Shown here one piece after another: positions 18,249 to 31,000 of a stretch of 55,580 nucleotides of DNA; positions within the stretch are counted from its first letter, which is position 1; every line of letters begins with the position of its first letter. This stretch comes from a virus. Below the pieces are notes generated by a model that ran no database searches, was not told the DNA's origin, and was given only the letters and a program-made list of their open reading frames with translations. The translations under genes were made by a program, and so were the position numbers. The stretch covers positions 10,318 to 65,897 of IMG/VR virus record IMGVR_UViG_3300030101_003309. One strand, 5' to 3'.

Positions 18249-19975
18249 TGGCAAAACCAGGAAAAAATAAAATATCACAACAAGAAATCTATAATTATCT
18301 AATGACTAGACCAGGCATGGATGATATAAAGGCTCGTGGTATATTAGCAAACATTCAAGCAGAATCACTTTTTTATGCAGATGCAGTAGAGATTGGTGAT
18401 ATGAAAAACAAAGGAATAGGTTTGTTTCAACATACATTTCCTGCTAGAAAAGAAGCTTTTTTAAAAGCTGTGCCAGATTGGAAAACTAATTGGAAAGGTC
18501 AAATAGATTTTGCACTACAAGAAGCAGAGGCACAAAATTACAAAAATACAAATTACCCAACCGTAGCAGATTCTACACGAGCGTTTATGTTAGAGTTTGA
18601 AAAGCCTTTTGATCAATCAGAACAAGCTATAGAAAGTAGGGTAGATATAGCAAATGATATAAAAATAGAACCTGAAAAAGATAAAGATGTGTTGGTAGAC
18701 GCTGGACAATTACCAGAGGTTACGATCAATGAGCAAGAACTAATAGGAGATGGTGGCACATTACCAGAAGTAACTATAGAAGAAGAAGGAAAAACTTTTG
18801 ATGCGGGTACTTTACCAGAAATAAAAATTGAATCTAAGTTAGATATTGATACAATTAGAAGTTTACCCCCACAAGCTTTACAGGTAGACAGCACAGGTAC
18901 CTTGAGAGGTTCAATACCTACTGTTGCTCAAACAGAAGAGAATAAAAGCGCGGCAAAAACGGAAGTTGTAGAGACACAATATATACAGGTTATGGGTCCT
19001 AATGGTGAATTAGTAACAATACCTGTCGGCAAAAATGTAACAAAAGAAGATATTCAAAAATCTTTAGAATCACAGCAAGAAGGTATAGGAAAAAGACAAG
19101 AAGTAACACAACAGTTAGAAGCTCGTGATCAAATGATTGATAAAGATAATGATGGTATACCTGACCTCATAGATGCAGATGGAGGCACTGGACAATCAAC
19201 AGCAGAACAAGAAAATCAAGAAGCAGTAGTAGAACCTCAAGCGGAAGTAGAACCTGAAATAATACAAACGCCGCAAGATGATGCGGTACAAACTGTAACT
19301 ACAGATAAAAAAGGACCAAACGTAATGGGTGTAGCAAATGCATTATTACGTGGAACAGGAGCGATTTTAGACGGTTTGGGAGGTCCAGGAGCACTCATAT
19401 CATATGTAATGGGTAAAAAAGGATTAGATGCGGCTATGAAAGAAGTTGAACCGCAATCAAAACCTGAACTATCACCTATGTTTATGCAGCACTTGAGACA
19501 AACAAGAGAGCTTGCAAAAAGAGGTTTTCATCCAGATCAAGAAAGAGAATTTAGAAATGAATTAGACAAAACCTATCAAATGGGTTTGGAAAATGCAGTT
19601 AGAGGATCGGGAGGACAAAGAGCGAGATTCTTAGCGCAAAGCGGAGTATTAGATGCCCAAAGATCAGCAGCTCTTTTAGATTATGCGGCCAAAGATGCAG
19701 AGCTACAATCAGCCAATCAAGATAAATATGAAAAAATGATGTTGTTCAAAGAAAATTTTGACATCCAAAGAAGTGAAGAACAACGAAGTGAAGATTTAGC
19801 AAGACAAGAAAGGGATAAACAGGCTGCAGCAAAGTTTGTAGGTTCTGCCTTTTCTAGCATAATGAACTCATATGCCAATATGAATTCAGGTGCTGTTATA
19901 AATAAATTAGGTAGAGGAACGTTAGATCTTGTAAATCGTCTTACGACTACAGGATTAAATCAAAACAATAATTAA
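18248..19975 (+). CDS. Virion tail lysozyme with calcium-binding motif
   Basis: A 575-residue protein. Residues ~10-125 match the phage tail lysozyme pattern (RGILANIQAESLF with predicted catalytic Glu39, then GIGLFQHTFPARKEAF), a peptidoglycan hydrolase used during entry. Next come three spaced copies of an LPE(V/I)(T/K)I motif within residues ~150-195. A DKDNDGIPDLIDADGG motif at 298-313 is a thrombospondin type 3/EF-like calcium site. A Gly-rich hydrophobic patch lies at ~360-400 and a Gln/Arg/Glu helical region follows. It is coupled by TAATG to the preceding gene. Start ATG at 18248 gives the complete lysozyme domain. Confidence 0.75.
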   Translation: MAKPGKNKISQQEIYNYLMTRPGMDDIKARGILANIQAESLFYADAVEIGDMKNKGIGLFQHTFPARKEAFLKAVPDWKTNWKGQIDFALQEAEAQNYKNTNYPTVADSTRAFMLEFEKPFDQSEQAIESRVDIANDIKIEPEKDKDVLVDAGQLPEVTINEQELIGDGGTLPEVTIEEEGKTFDAGTLPEIKIESKLDIDTIRSLPPQALQVDSTGTLRGSIPTVAQTEENKSAAKTEVVETQYIQVMGPNGELVTIPVGKNVTKEDIQKSLESQQEGIGKRQEVTQQLEARDQMIDKDNDGIPDLIDADGGTGQSTAEQENQEAVVEPQAEVEPEIIQTPQDDAVQTVTTDKKGPNVMGVANALLRGTGAILDGLGGPGALISYVMGKKGLDAAMKEVEPQSKPELSPMFMQHLRQTRELAKRGFHPDQEREFRNELDKTYQMGLENAVRGSGGQRARFLAQSGVLDAQRSAALLDYAAKDAELQSANQDKYEKMMLFKENFDIQRSEEQRSEDLARQERDKQAAAKFVGSAFSSIMNSYANMNSGAVINKLGRGTLDLVNRLTTTGLNQNNN

Positions 19976-19976
19976 T

Positions 19977-22040
19977 ATGGATTACGCATTATTTGAAGCG
20001 CTATCAGGACCGTTAGCTAATGCTGGCCTAATACAGCAACAAAGAGAGCAACAGCAGTTGCAACAGTTACAAATACAAGAAAGACAAAGACAGTTAGAAT
20101 TACAGCAATTAGACAAACAAAAAAGAATACAAGCAGATTTAAATAAATTTGCTAATGCTGCACAAAAAGATTTGTATACAAAAACAAATTTTTCTAGACA
20201 AAAAGACTTAGATGATTTTAGAGATTGGCATAACGAATTGTCAGGCTGGAGCGATATACAAAGCGTTCTAAGAGAACAAGGGTCAATAGATAATGCTAGA
20301 CTATATGGAAATTTAGATTATTTACTTGAAGAATACAGAACAAGAGTGCAAAACAATCCTATCTCTAGAAGAGTCAACAAAAACAAAGCTGCATTAGAAC
20401 TGTATCATTCATATGCACTAGATAAAGAAGGAAATGCAAAGTTCTTAACACAAGGATCAAAACAAAGGTATAATAACTTTATAAAGGGCAATACAGATAA
20501 TTTTGTTTTTTATGGAGGTAGAGGGGATTATTTAGGAGAATCTATAAAAGGTAATTTGGTTACAGACCAAATAGATCTTGACGATGTTTTAAATAGAAAT
20601 GAGAGTGCCATAAGAATTGATATGATAAATGATGGTAATCTAAATCCTAATACTACATTTTCGCGTGATGAAATGAAAAATTACTTGAAAAGAGAATTGC
20701 AAGCTAATGAGTTTAACGGTATAACTTATTTCCAAGGTAAACCATATTACGGAGAACAAGAAGTAGAATTAGACGCAGCTGGAGAAATAAACAATATGTT
20801 AGAAGGAGTGCAAGCAATGAAAGGTAGCGATTATTTTCAAACATATAATTTAGATGAAGGGCGTACTTTCGCTCAAGACTTTGTTGCAAGTGGTAGTGAT
20901 CAACAATTTGGAAAATTTGGCGGAACAACAGACGAAACTATGTTTGATTACTCTGATGATAACTATGGATTCCTTACTAAAGGAACACAAACAGTAGGAT
21001 CAACTAGAGTATTTACAGATCCAGATATGGAAACAAAATTAGCTAGAGCACATTTTGGAAAGTCAGGTGATAAATACCTATACAATGAACAAGATAGAAC
21101 ATTAGGTAAAGTTTCTATGAGAGGTTTATTTACTGAAAAAGGTAGCATAATTAATAGTCAAGATATAGATAAATTTTTTGGTGATGCAGGGAAAAGTGGT
21201 ATTCCATTTGAAGAAGATTTTATAGGGGAAAACGAATTTATGAAAGGATTACAATTAGAAGGATATTTTGTAGGATTTAGAGGAAAGTCAGCTGACGGAG
21301 AAGATATTCTATTAACAGACGTAACTAATGAAGATGATAGAAAAAAGTTAATGAATGCTTACAAAGATGTAGATTTTGAACCAGTATTAGTTGCTGAATT
21401 AAGAGATGAAGATTATCTTCTATTAGGTGGTGCTGATGATCGTTATTACAGTGTCGTTGATATGGGTAATTATGGTGTGAGGGAAAGATTGCAGCAAGAA
21501 ATGCCTTTGGATGATACGAGTGACGCATTAAATAAAGCTGCTACTTATGAAAAAAGGAAAGCAGAGAACGATTATTTTGCTCAAAAGAAAGTAGCAAACC
21601 AAATAAAGCTACAACAAATGTTAAAGCAGCCAGATGAAAAAAACACACAACAATTAGTAAACGGATACGATCAACAACTCACTGTGACTCTTGGTATGTC
21701 AGGTGTTGCTTCAGGGCAAATTCAACAAGCAGTTCCTTTGTTAATTGCAGATTTATATGTAGATTCGCAATTAAATAGAACTTATCCTTTTGATTTTACA
21801 CCTAACGAAAGTGATCCAAGAAAAAAGAAAATAGCAAATTCACCAGGTGAATATATGGCTTACGCTACAATGCAACTAAAGGAAGGTTTAATGTCAGGTA
21901 ATCCAGCATATCAAGCTATGTTAGAGGCAATAAGAACAGGTAATTATAATCAGTTTAGCAGAACATTATATGACGGAAAATCTTTCAAAAAAAGAAGAAT
22001 GTTATCAAAACAAATAAACTTATATCAAAGAGGTAGATAA
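19977..22040 (+). CDS. Internal virion protein, coiled-coil
   Basis: A 687-residue protein with a marked N-terminal coiled coil of Gln/Leu/Arg (QQQREQQQLQQLQIQERQ, residues ~20-55), then mixed alpha/beta sequence without a recognised domain. It starts 1 bp after the lysozyme stop and its own stop overlaps the giant downstream ATG (TAATG). By position it corresponds to the middle internal virion proteins of T7-like or crAss-like phages, which are ejected to build a channel or ride as cargo. No enzyme motif is seen. Confidence 0.55.
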   Translation: MDYALFEALSGPLANAGLIQQQREQQQLQQLQIQERQRQLELQQLDKQKRIQADLNKFANAAQKDLYTKTNFSRQKDLDDFRDWHNELSGWSDIQSVLREQGSIDNARLYGNLDYLLEEYRTRVQNNPISRRVNKNKAALELYHSYALDKEGNAKFLTQGSKQRYNNFIKGNTDNFVFYGGRGDYLGESIKGNLVTDQIDLDDVLNRNESAIRIDMINDGNLNPNTTFSRDEMKNYLKRELQANEFNGITYFQGKPYYGEQEVELDAAGEINNMLEGVQAMKGSDYFQTYNLDEGRTFAQDFVASGSDQQFGKFGGTTDETMFDYSDDNYGFLTKGTQTVGSTRVFTDPDMETKLARAHFGKSGDKYLYNEQDRTLGKVSMRGLFTEKGSIINSQDIDKFFGDAGKSGIPFEEDFIGENEFMKGLQLEGYFVGFRGKSADGEDILLTDVTNEDDRKKLMNAYKDVDFEPVLVAELRDEDYLLLGGADDRYYSVVDMGNYGVRERLQQEMPLDDTSDALNKAATYEKRKAENDYFAQKKVANQIKLQQMLKQPDEKNTQQLVNGYDQQLTVTLGMSGVASGQIQQAVPLLIADLYVDSQLNRTYPFDFTPNESDPRKKKIANSPGEYMAYATMQLKEGLMSGNPAYQAMLEAIRTGNYNQFSRTLYDGKSFKKRRMLSKQINLYQRGR

Positions 22041-25000
22041 TGGCAGAAAATAACGACTATACTTTAGGGTTAGATAACATATTATCGCAAGCAGCATCTC
22101 AACCACAAGCACAGCCGCAATCACCAGCAGACGATTTACAAAGTCTGTATGATAACAATATGGTAGAACAACCTGAAACGGAACAAAGCCCGTTGGGAAT
22201 ATCTGGTATAATAGAAAGTACCATACCTTCATATTCGGCATCTGATATGCAAAAATACACTGAACTTGTTGAATCAGTATCAGCACAAGATCAAATTGAT
22301 CAGACATTTGCACCCTTTAATAGATTTGACGAAGCACCAAATCAACAAATAATACAAGATCCAGATTCCATGATAGCAGGTACACCTGAAAGAATAAGAA
22401 GAGGTTTATCAGCAGGATGGGGAGATTTAGTATATGGAACAGGAGATACCTACGATTATGTCAATGCTTATCTTTTTAATGAGGCAAAACCAACAACATC
22501 AGTTGGTGATTATTTAAGAAAAGTAGGATCTACATACCAAAATGACAATGTTTTGGTTTTATCAGAGGATCTTAAAGATATGCAATTTGATGATTTAATT
22601 AAAGGTGAGTTTTGGACATCAAAAGCTTCAAGACTATTACCATATGCACTAAGTTTCTTTATACCTTACGTAGGTGGAGCTAGATTGGCAAATTTAGCAC
22701 TTAAAGGTGCTGCATATGGCAGAAGAGGTCAGAAGTTTGCAAGAGGACTGTCATCTACGGGAATATTAGGATCAATGGACAAAGGTGTTAAAGTTGCAAA
22801 AGCGGGAGAAAAAGGATTAAAAGGATCAGGATTATTAAGACACATTTCTAAAGATTTAGGAAAAAAAGGTGTAGTACCTACAGCATTGACTAGAAACGTG
22901 ACAGGTTTTATAGGTGGTGGTGCTGCAGCTAACTTAATGGAAGGTGCGTATTTAGCAGGAGAAGCTTATCAAGAAATGATAAATGACATAGATCCAGAAA
23001 CAGGACAACCTGCGTTCACACCACAAGAGGCGGCAGAAGCGGCAGCAGGTGTAGTCAGGGATAATGCTAAATACATGTATGTTGACATGTTACAGTACGG
23101 AATTTTATTTGGAGGAGCTGGAAAAGGTATAATGGGCAGGATACTTAGAAACCCAATAACTAAATCAACTATAGGCCAAAACACCAGAGGTCAAATAGCA
23201 AATTTAGTTAGAAGAGCTGCAGGAGCAGCGCCAGCAGTAGGAGCATACGGAACTATAGAAGGTGTTTCCGAAGGTTTTCAAGAAGTATATCAAGAGTGGG
23301 CAAAATATAAAAATATGCAAGAAGCAAAAGGATTAGATTATGATCCAATGACCACTTGGTTAAAAGACGCTCCTTTTGGAAAAAACAATCCAGAGTTAAG
23401 AGATATATTTTGGTCATCAGTAGGTCTGGGTGGTGCAATGGGTGGATTCAGAGGGTATTTTGATTCTGCTGCAGAACGAAAAGCATTAACAGACAAAAAA
23501 ATTGATCAATACAATAATGCCATAGATATTATAAGAGAAGCATCTGCCGATCAAACTGCTGATCAAAAACTAGCAATGGAAAGAGCTGTTGATAATTTAT
23601 TAGCTTCTAATATATGGAACTATTCAGGTGATGGATCAGTTGCTATGTCAATAGTAGAAAATTTGGTGGCAGACAAAAAGATTACAGAAGAACAAGGAAA
23701 TGCTTATAAAATAAAAATAGAACAAGCCGAAGCAAATTATGCAAAGCATCACGTCAATTCTACTTTAACAGAAGCGGGTGCTGAAACAGCTTTCTATCAG
23801 GAAATGAAAAAAACTAGACAGGAAGGTGCAATAGCGCAAGAAATAGAAAGTCATGAAGAGAGAAAAGCTAAGGCTAGAGAGATGATAAAAAACAAGAATA
23901 AGCTAGATAAAAAATTAGCTATGCTTGAGGATGAGCATAATCAAACAATGCAACGTTTAGAAGCAGAACTAGCAACAACAAATCAAGCAATAGAAGATAT
24001 ATATACAGCAGAAGTGGACAAAGCGCCAACAGCCAAGACCACAGGACAAAGAGATAAAAGATTTAAGAAAAAAGGTTTATCAAAAGATGAGTTTGAAACC
24101 TTTACGCAAAAAGGACAAGAACAAAAAACAGAAAGACAAGAGCAAGAGCAAAAAGAGAAAGAAGAAGCTGAAAAGGCCGAGCCTAAAAAAACGCTAAGAG
24201 AAACTTTGACAGAGGTTGGAACCAAAGCATTACAGACAGCTAAGGATGTAGGTGCAGCTGCTGTAAAAGGCGTAAAGGGAGTAGTTGACAGAGTAACAAA
24301 GCCTGCGTCAGAAAGAGAAGCTACTGCTGCAAAGCAAGAAGTAGAGGAAACTGTAGAAAAAATTAACAATCTTACTAACAAAGAAATAACATCCTCAGCT
24401 AAAAAAAAATTAATTGAAGCTTTAGAAAATGGAGATATATCAGTAGAAGCAGCAGAACAAATAAAAGGAAGCGGTAGGGGCGGTACAATAAACAATAGAG
24501 ATGTGTCAAGCGCGATTAGGAAAGACGCAAGAAAACAAGAAAAAACTACTGAAGAGTCTCAAGAAGACGTAAAAAAAAAAGACCAACCGAAGGTAGCGCC
24601 CAAAACTGAACAGTATGAAAGGACAGAAGAAGCTCTAAAAGGCAAAGGAATAAAGCCTTTCGTGGCATCTATATCTAAATTAGTAGATAAAAAAGCTGGT
24701 GCATTTAGTTATATGATTAAGGCAGCTGCTGGCAATACAATAAAGTTTTTTGCAAAGAGAGATGTAGATATACTTAAATACACAAGAGAAGCACAAAACA
24801 TAACGTTACGTTTGGTAAATCCAGTAGCAGGTGAATCCAATGTAGTAGAGGTAGATGGTAAACTGTATTTTCAATTTAAAAATAATGGACTATTATATGA
24901 AAATAAAATAGAAGTAGTAGCTGATGGTACTGTTATTGGAGAGTTAGAGCAAACAGCCCAAGAGTTTTATGAAGAAGGTAAAACCAGAACAAAAGCAAAG

Positions 25001-28000
25001 AAAAAAGATCAACGTAAAATAGATCAATTAGTCAAAGGTGTAAAAGAAGCTAAAGAAAAAATAATAAAATTTTTTACAAGAAGTCAAAAAGAATTACCAG
25101 ATTTTACTCCTACAGTTTTAGATATTAGACCTGCATTCAGATACGGATCAGGAGTCATAGCAGATTCTATAGTTAAAGATGTAGTGAACAAAAAATTTCC
25201 AGGAGCAAAAGGTGTTCTTGCTTATAATAAACTAATGGATGATTATGGACAAGAAGCGTCATCATTAGCTATTGGTTCAACTGTTTTTATAAATATAGAT
25301 TCGGTAGGACAAACAGATATAATACACGAAGCAGGACATATATATTATGGGTTGATGGAAGACACTCCGTTGATGAAAAGAATTAAAAAACTTCTACCTA
25401 AATCTGGATTATATACAAAAACAAAACAAGATTATCCTGAGCTATTACTTATGAAGTTTAAAGGTAGAACTGCTACATTAGGTGAGATTTACCGAAACAT
25501 AGTCAATAACACAGACAGTATGTCTGAGAATGATTTAATAAGCATATCTAATAGTATAAGCCAAGCAATAAAAGAAGGTGACAATACAAGAATAAATGAA
25601 TTGTTTATAAATCTTAGAACGCAGTTGAAAGCAAATGGCGCAACAGAATTAAGAAACAGTCAGCAAAAACATATATTAGAAGAAACATTTGTAAGAACAT
25701 TAGAGCTGTATTCAAAGGGAACAGTAGACGCTGTGATAGAAGGTTCAGCTGCACAAAAAAGATTAGAAGAAGATCTTATAAAATTCTACAAAGAAGTCAA
25801 GAATTTGACTAATGATGAAGACGCTAGACAAATATTAAATTTAACTGTAAAAGATATAGCTTCTTTAGATTTAGAAAATGCAACAAAAGCTGTTCTTCTT
25901 AACTTTGGATCTGATAACAGAACATTACCTAGAATGCGTAATTCTGCATACGGACCAATAAATAAAGCAATAAAAAAACCTTTTGAAAAAAACACATCTT
26001 ACTCTGCAGTGTCTTTTTATATATCTGAATATATAGGTGCTAACAGAAGCGTACAAGAAATCACAGACAATGTAATGCAAGCCATTGCCGATGACTCCAA
26101 TTTATCTATCAAAGATGAAAATGTGCAAAGAACAAGAAACTACATTGAATCAATAATTGCACAAATACAAAGACCTAAGCAGCTACAGCAAGCTGATAAA
26201 ATATTAGATAAAGAGCTATCTAGGATAGGTATAGATTTGAAATCAAAAGAAGACATTACAGGTCAATCTGAAGAAACAAATGATATCAACAGTAGAGAAG
26301 AAAAAGACATAGCTTTACCAAAAACTACTACAAACTTTGTTAAGAAACTTGTAGAGGTACATAACAATAGCGTAGAGGAAGGGGGTAGAATAGATGCAAA
26401 ACAAGTGTTAGCAGCTCTTATGTCTGCAGCTAAAGCAACAAGAGAGAATCCGATGGACTTTGCATATGAGGTAAGAAGATCACCAAACGAAGCATTGACA
26501 GCGATAGTTAATGTAATGGACAGGATTTATGGTAATGATCAAGTTTTAACGAATGCAAAGTTATTACAAATTAAAGGTCCAGTAGAAGGTATAACAATAG
26601 AAACATTAGCTCACAATGTATTAACTATACAAAATGAAAATGATAGATATTGGACCAGGTATATAAGCACAAGCGCAACTGTAGAAAAGAGTGTTGTTGA
26701 CGGTGTAGTAAAATCAATAAAAGGCAATGAAGATGTTATTAAAGAAGTTGTAAGAGTGTACAACACTTTGTTTCAAGACAAAAATCCTGGTAGTAGTAGA
26801 GACAGGTATGATGCCGCTAAAGCTATCTTTCAAACTATATTGTCTGCTGATAATAAAGGTGTTTTAATTGACATAGACTCTATGCTTAGTCAAACTATGA
26901 TATACAAAGGCAAAAGACAATCAGTGTCAGATATATTATTTGATAATACAATAAACAAGTTTGGTAATCCAGATTTAAAAAACAAATTTATAGTTAGACA
27001 TATTAGTAAGAAAAAAGGTTTTGCTGATGAAATAAACAACAGAAAAGTTTTAGGAACCTTTCATGGTAATCAATCTGATATAAGAACAATATTAACGCAT
27101 GGGGTCATAGCATCTAGAGCGACTAATTATTTATCTATGGTAGATAATGTAGATATGGATGGTGTTAGTATATTTAACAAGGAGAATGGTTTAAGAAACA
27201 GAGCTGACAATGTAGAAAGAATATTTAACGAAGATATACAGTTGGACAAAAACGATATAATGCATCATGATAACAACATATATAGTTTGATGGCATTACG
27301 TAATAAAAACAAAGATGGTAAAAAAACTTTTCACTTTACCATACATTCTGGTTTAATGCGTAGATTTATCAATCAAGCAAAAGGTTTAAAAAACAAAGAC
27401 AACAGAACAAAAAAGTTTACAGATATAAATCCTGATGAATTAATTGCAGCAGACTTCTTTATGTTTCTAAATAAATATAATGATGGTATAAAGAATAATG
27501 AAAAAGTTATACGGTACGATCAGCCTATTGCAGTATTTTCTGACAAAAGCAGAAGGTATTATGTAGAAAGTATAGCTGCTCATAATCCTGCAATGAGAAA
27601 ACTATTGTTGTCAAAAATAGAAAACAATCCTGCATATAAAGCAAAATATAAAAATGGAGATCGTGTATTTCCATATGACATTGTTAATGGCAAAATAAAA
27701 CAAATGCCTGAGTTGCTAAAAAAATGGAGAGACTACGCGAACAAAAACAAAGAGTTATTTAAGAATAATAACGCTCTTAAAAAAGGTGTGTTTGAAGAAG
27801 GTGCGGTAGAGGCATTTTTAACTTCTTATATTGCTAATAAGTTTATGGCGCAGCAACTGTTTGTTCATGATCATAGACAATCTAAAAATCAAGTAGACTA
27901 TATAAAACGTGCTGCAGGAGCTATAGCTAGTCACACTGTGTTTGATAGAAATACTACAGTAGAGTTTGTAGTTACAAAAGATTATTACGAAACAAAAGAT

Positions 28001-31000
28001 GGTGACATACTAACAGAAGATCAAGCAAAAAAACAATTTGGAGATAATTGGAAAGACAATGTAGCGATTGAAAATGACGCTATGGGTTACGTATTACCAG
28101 AAGAAGCAAAGATGATAAGAGCAAGATACGGTGAATCGCAGAATGTAGGTAATGTGTTTAAGTTTGTATATCATTACACACAGTTAGAAGGCCCGCAAAA
28201 GGGCAGGACTACATACATGAAGTTTGCGGTGCATACACTAACACCAGAGCTAGAAGCAAAAAGTGAGTATTTAAAAAACATAGGTGATGTATTAAGAGCT
28301 AGAACACAAGAGGTAAGAGCAATAGGAGCTAACGGAGGTTTGGTTATTGCAGCATCAGAATCTGCAGCAAAACTATACTCAGGAGGCAACAGGGTAATAC
28401 ACGATATTAGTGAAGGATATGACATGGCTAACATAATGTCCATACAAGACGAAATATATTCTGACGAAAGTGGATATGTAGGTTTATCAGGTGAAGGTTT
28501 TGGTATACAGTTAGAGTTAGACAAACAAACGGACGAAAGATTCTTTCCTTCGCAATTGTTCTACAACTTGGCAACAAACATAGCGCCCGAAGAACAAACT
28601 ACATTAAATACTATGCTTTCACTCAGACAAAGGGTTATGGAAGAAAACAATGCTAGTAGAAATGCAAGCTTAATAATGAACGACAAAGGTACTGAATCAG
28701 ATGTAATAAAGGAAAGAGATTCATTCAAGTCTTCTGTGTCTGCTGATATATTTGATGTTCTTGTAGATAATACATATGAAAATCTTGATCCAAGATACCC
28801 GTATCTAAACGCTGTACACAATTCAATTGCTACAGGGCGTATAACGCATAAAGGTACAAAAATGTATACAAAAGGATCTATAGGCTATCAATCTGCTAAT
28901 CTAGGTATGGGTCTAAAATTTTACGAAAAAGGTTTGTTTGCAGAAGACCCATCTATTGTAGCGTCAGAAGCAATAGTTCCTGGCTACTTACAAGATCAGG
29001 GAGTTAAGATTGGTGATTTGTTTATTGGAACAAGGGTGCCTGCACACGGTAAGGTAAGTAGCGCAGTGTTTGTAGTAAAAGACTTTCATAAAAAAATAGG
29101 CGATACACCCACATCAAATATTACTATACCTTCTTGGGTTAGTAAGTACTGGGGTGCTGACTTAGATGGCGATAGCATACATATGAATTTTAAATACACA
29201 CTTGAAGAGGTTAGTGATAAGTCTTGGAGAAAGCTGTCTAATGATTTCTTTGATGCATATGTAAAACTCATTAGTAGATCGGAGAAAGAGGGCGAGATAC
29301 AAGCTGACATAGATTTTGAGAAAGATGCAGAAGCTGCAATAGCAAAAGTATTTAAAGGCAAAAAACAAGATTCACAATTAGAACCAACAGGTGATGGGCA
29401 AATGTTTGCAGACAATGTGCCTGCTAAAAATTTAGTTGGTATGATTGCTTCATTAATGAGATCATTCAATGTATTTTCTAATAGTCGGGATTCTTTACCT
29501 TTTAAAATAACAATAAAAGGAGAAAAAGGTCCAATAACACATGATAAGTTTTACGATGACGCAACAGCAGAAAACGGTGTCGGTAACTGGTATGGTGTTG
29601 CACAACTATTAAATATAGCATTAGATAATGCGAAACATCAATATGCTAGTAAACTTGGTATGGACATGCAAAGTGTATTTTCATATGTAATGCTACGTAG
29701 ACTTGGTTACTCTTTAAATGATTTAGCTGTACTATATAATTCTGATATAGTTAAAAGCTACATGGACTTTAAAAGAAACAGCAGTTCTGATTACGTTTCA
29801 AGAGATAGCGACATTAAAGATATGTTTATAGAAAAAGATAGTATAAACGAAAATCAATTATTAAAGTTTGCAAAGCAAGAAAAACTAGGCACTATTGATA
29901 TAAAAAAGTTTGTCAAAGATGGGGAAGTGTCACTAGATCTAAACAAACTAAACACATTAAAAGAAAAGCAAAAAGCAGTTTTGATGTTATATGCATTAGA
30001 TAGATATAAAAAGTTTGCAGTAGATCCAATATCAAAAGCTTTCACGGTACATCAAACTATTGAAAAGAATCCACTTGAATTAAAGAAAATAAGAGACGGT
30101 ATACAACAGGCGCAAGGTGTGGTCAACATACCAATGATAGGTAAGACAGGATTTACATATACGTTTACTGATCAAACTAAAAACAATTTTATAATTGATC
30201 ATGCTACAAAATTATTTGATTCGGTGTTACAAAGAGCTGAAAGAACAGACGTAAGATACTCACCGTATATGCAAAGAATACTTACTATACCTGCATCTTT
30301 AGATAGACTGAATGACATAGGTGAACTAAAAGCAGAAGTTGTAAATCAGGTTATAGTAAATAACATAAAAGAACAATTTACATTCTTGAATGATGTCAAG
30401 TCAGAGACAGTTTTAGTACAACAGTTTCAAGCATTAAAAGACAGTAATCCTGATAACGCTTTCTTGAGAGATGTTATAGAGGTAGGAGAACGTAAAGGTC
30501 AGAAGTATATTGTAATGAATAGAGCAAAGATTACAGAGTTTACATCTTACAAAGCTATAGAGCAATACAAACAAGCTTTTGGTCAGTTGTTAGAAGCTGA
30601 ACAAAATTTAATATTTGAAATAGAGTATGCGTTCAATAGGTTTGGATTATCAGGTGGTGCTGGTAAAGCTTCTTCGTTTGTACCATTCTTTAGTGATGCG
30701 TATGTAGAAAAAATAAACACTGCAATGTCTAATTTAACACAGGACAATCAAAATAAACAACCTGACTTTACAAAAGGCCCTGTACCACAAGAACTAGAAA
30801 ACGCTATAGCAGATGTAAATAGAAGGCAGTCAGGTGTGCAAAACATGACACCAGCAGAGAAAACAAAAATGCATGCAAGAGAAAACAACAACATAGTTTT
30901 ACCAAAAGCAAAAAAAGTAATACCAGCAGATCAATCATACAATGGTGATTACTTGGGTGGTGATGTAGAGGTGTTATCTTTTGATGAATTCTTGCGTGAT

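Noticed and set aside
23983-24495. 170-residue open frame on the - strand inside the giant gene
   Set aside because: It is an antisense shadow of the Lys/Glu-rich coiled coil, giving a Ser/Phe/Val-rich product with no start context; the + strand protein is clearly the real one.
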